Both the position numbers and the translations under genes were made by a program. The notes below the pieces were generated by a model. The model was not told where the DNA came from and did not search any database. It saw only the letters and a list, made by a program, of their open reading frames with translations. Shown here in pieces: positions 20,964 to 21,856 of a DNA stretch of 21,856 nucleotides. Where the stretch lies: NCBI GenBank assembly GCA_964529855.1, contig CAZGZU010000012.1, forward strand, positions 1 to 21,856, given 5' to 3'. This DNA is from CAZGZU01 sp964529855. Lineage in GTDB: Bacteria > Patescibacteriota > Minisyncoccia > Portnoybacterales > UBA2143. Every line of letters starts with the position of its first letter. The stretch's first letter is position 1.

Positions 20964-21856
20964 AAATTGGCATTGATATCCGGGTTTTGGCCCGGGGGAC
21001 GAGAACCGGGGTGGAAGAATATACGATTAATCTTTTATCTCGTCTTTTACCCGAGTCAAAAAACAATTATCAGCTTTTCTATAATGCCTATCAGAAAGTC
21101 AAGTTAGATTACCCTTGGCTTTCTTTGTCTAATGTTCAATTAAAGGATTTCAGGATTCCTAACCGCTTTTTTTTTATTACGGCCCGTTATCTGAACCAAC
21201 CTAAAATAGACAGTTTGTTAAAAGGCATTGACGTTTATTTTAACCCCCATTTTTTTGTTGCTCCTTTGTCAGCCAAATGTAAAAAAGTGGTTACTTTTCA
21301 TGATTTGTCGTTTATTCATCACCCGGAGTTTTTTTCATGGCGCAAAAGAGCCTGGCAGAAGTTTTTAATGGACGCCCGGACAGAATCCCGGCAAGCCGAT
21401 AAAATTATTGCCGTCTCCCAATCAACCAAAGAGGATTTGATTAATCTTTACAATCTTTCACCAAAGAAAATTAAGGTGATTTATTCAGGAGTAGGGGAAC
21501 AATTCAAAAATCAAAACGACCGATTAAAATCCAGAATTATCAAGGAAAAATATGGTTTGCCGGACAAGTTCATTCTCTATTTTGGAACCATTGAGCCGCG
21601 CAAGAATCTGACTGGTTTAATCAAGGCCTTTGAATTGTTAAAAGATGGGGATTATAAGTTGGTCATAGCCGGAGCCAGGGGCTGGCTGGAACAGGAGATT
21701 TTCAGGACAGCCCGCCAATCAAAAAAAAGCCAGCAGATAATTTTTACCGGTTTTGTTGAGGAACAGGATAAACCAACCCTCTATAACTTAGCCGAGCTTT
21801 TTGTTTACCCCAGTTTTTTTGAAGGTTTTGGTTTCCCGCCTTTGGAAGCCATGGCC
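20960..21856 (+). CDS. Family 4 glycosyltransferase (partial, 3' end beyond window)
   Basis: The reading frame opens with ATG at 20960, overlapping the previous stop as ATGA, and runs 299 codons to the window edge without a stop. The translation begins MKIGIDIRVLARGTRTGVEEY, a typical GT4 N-terminus. It contains VTFHDLSFIHHPEFFSW, KIIAVSQSTKEDLI, LYFGTIEPRKNL (donor-domain start) and ends in SFFEGFGFPPLEAMA, the E-x7-E donor site. It is a second glycosyltransferase of the surface-glycan cluster. Only about the last 60-80 residues should be missing. Sugar specificity is not readable. Confidence 0.92.
   Translation, partial: MKIGIDIRVLARGTRTGVEEYTINLLSRLLPESKNNYQLFYNAYQKVKLDYPWLSLSNVQLKDFRIPNRFFFITARYLNQPKIDSLLKGIDVYFNPHFFVAPLSAKCKKVVTFHDLSFIHHPEFFSWRKRAWQKFLMDARTESRQADKIIAVSQSTKEDLINLYNLSPKKIKVIYSGVGEQFKNQNDRLKSRIIKEKYGLPDKFILYFGTIEPRKNLTGLIKAFELLKDGDYKLVIAGARGWLEQEIFRTARQSKKSQQIIFTGFVEEQDKPTLYNLAELFVYPSFFEGFGFPPLEAMA

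Noticed and set aside
1..21856. Alternative genetic code with TGA as glycine
   Set aside because: Several full-length conserved genes (glyA, tmk, GT2, GT4, TS-like) end at TGA at the expected family length.
1..21856. CRISPR array, prophage, transposase or toxin-antitoxin pair
   Set aside because: No regularly spaced direct repeats, integrase, transposase or toxin-like short gene pair was seen.

Overview
This window looks like part of a compact genome of a Patescibacteria/CPR bacterium, most likely a Parcubacteria-type lineage. That placement is inferred. It rests on tightly packed genes, short proteins with divergent or trimmed active-site regions (FolD, Tmk, a MiaB without TRAM domain), an rplK not followed by rplA, few Shine-Dalgarno sequences and several start codons almost on top of a -10 box. 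TGA is used as a stop many times, so this is genetic code 11 and not the TGA=Gly code of Gracilibacteria/SR1. No 16S rRNA or phylogenetic marker analysis was possible.

Layout. (1) 1-1391: the 3' end of gyrB, then secE-nusG-rplK (protein export, transcription elongation, ribosome). (2) 1482-4336: a nucleotide-metabolism island sitting where rplA is usually found. Its plus-strand pair is an RfaE2-like nucleotidyltransferase and a deoxycytidylate-deaminase-type protein with an unknown N-terminal domain. It converges, across a bidirectional terminator, on a minus-strand pair of an atypical thymidylate-synthase-family protein and a HIT protein. (3) 4503-7156: glyA-folD-tmk, the one-carbon/folate and dTMP kinase genes that logically complete dCMP -> dUMP -> dTMP -> dTDP. 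(4) 7226-9058: gatB and a small charged repeat protein. (5) 9055-11236 (minus): miaA and a short miaB (tRNA A37 modification), separated by 316 bases that appear to encode a previously unassigned structured plus-strand RNA with its own terminator. (6) 11278-17407: a plus-strand operon of a GT2 glycosyltransferase, galT-like, DedA, tpiA, pgk and recJ. (7) 17403-17556: two tandem large imperfect palindromes. (8) rnhA, then RNase P RNA (rnpB). (9) 18452-21856: start of a surface-polysaccharide cluster (polyprenyl-phosphate sugar transferase and two GT4 glycosyltransferases, the last cut by the window edge).

How they work together. The first half handles information processing plus thymidylate and one-carbon metabolism. 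The centre holds tRNA maturation and modification (gatB, miaA, miaB). The second half joins lower glycolysis (tpiA, pgk), nucleic-acid processing (recJ, rnhA, rnpB) and envelope glycan synthesis.

Most interesting signals: the candidate ncRNA at about 9971-10249; the nucleotide island with a thymidylate-synthase-like enzyme lacking two phosphate-binding arginines; a Tmk with Walker A Lys replaced by Gln; mutually overlapping divergent promoters that place both predicted start sites at the ATGs (11237-11277); and the paired palindromes between recJ and rnhA.
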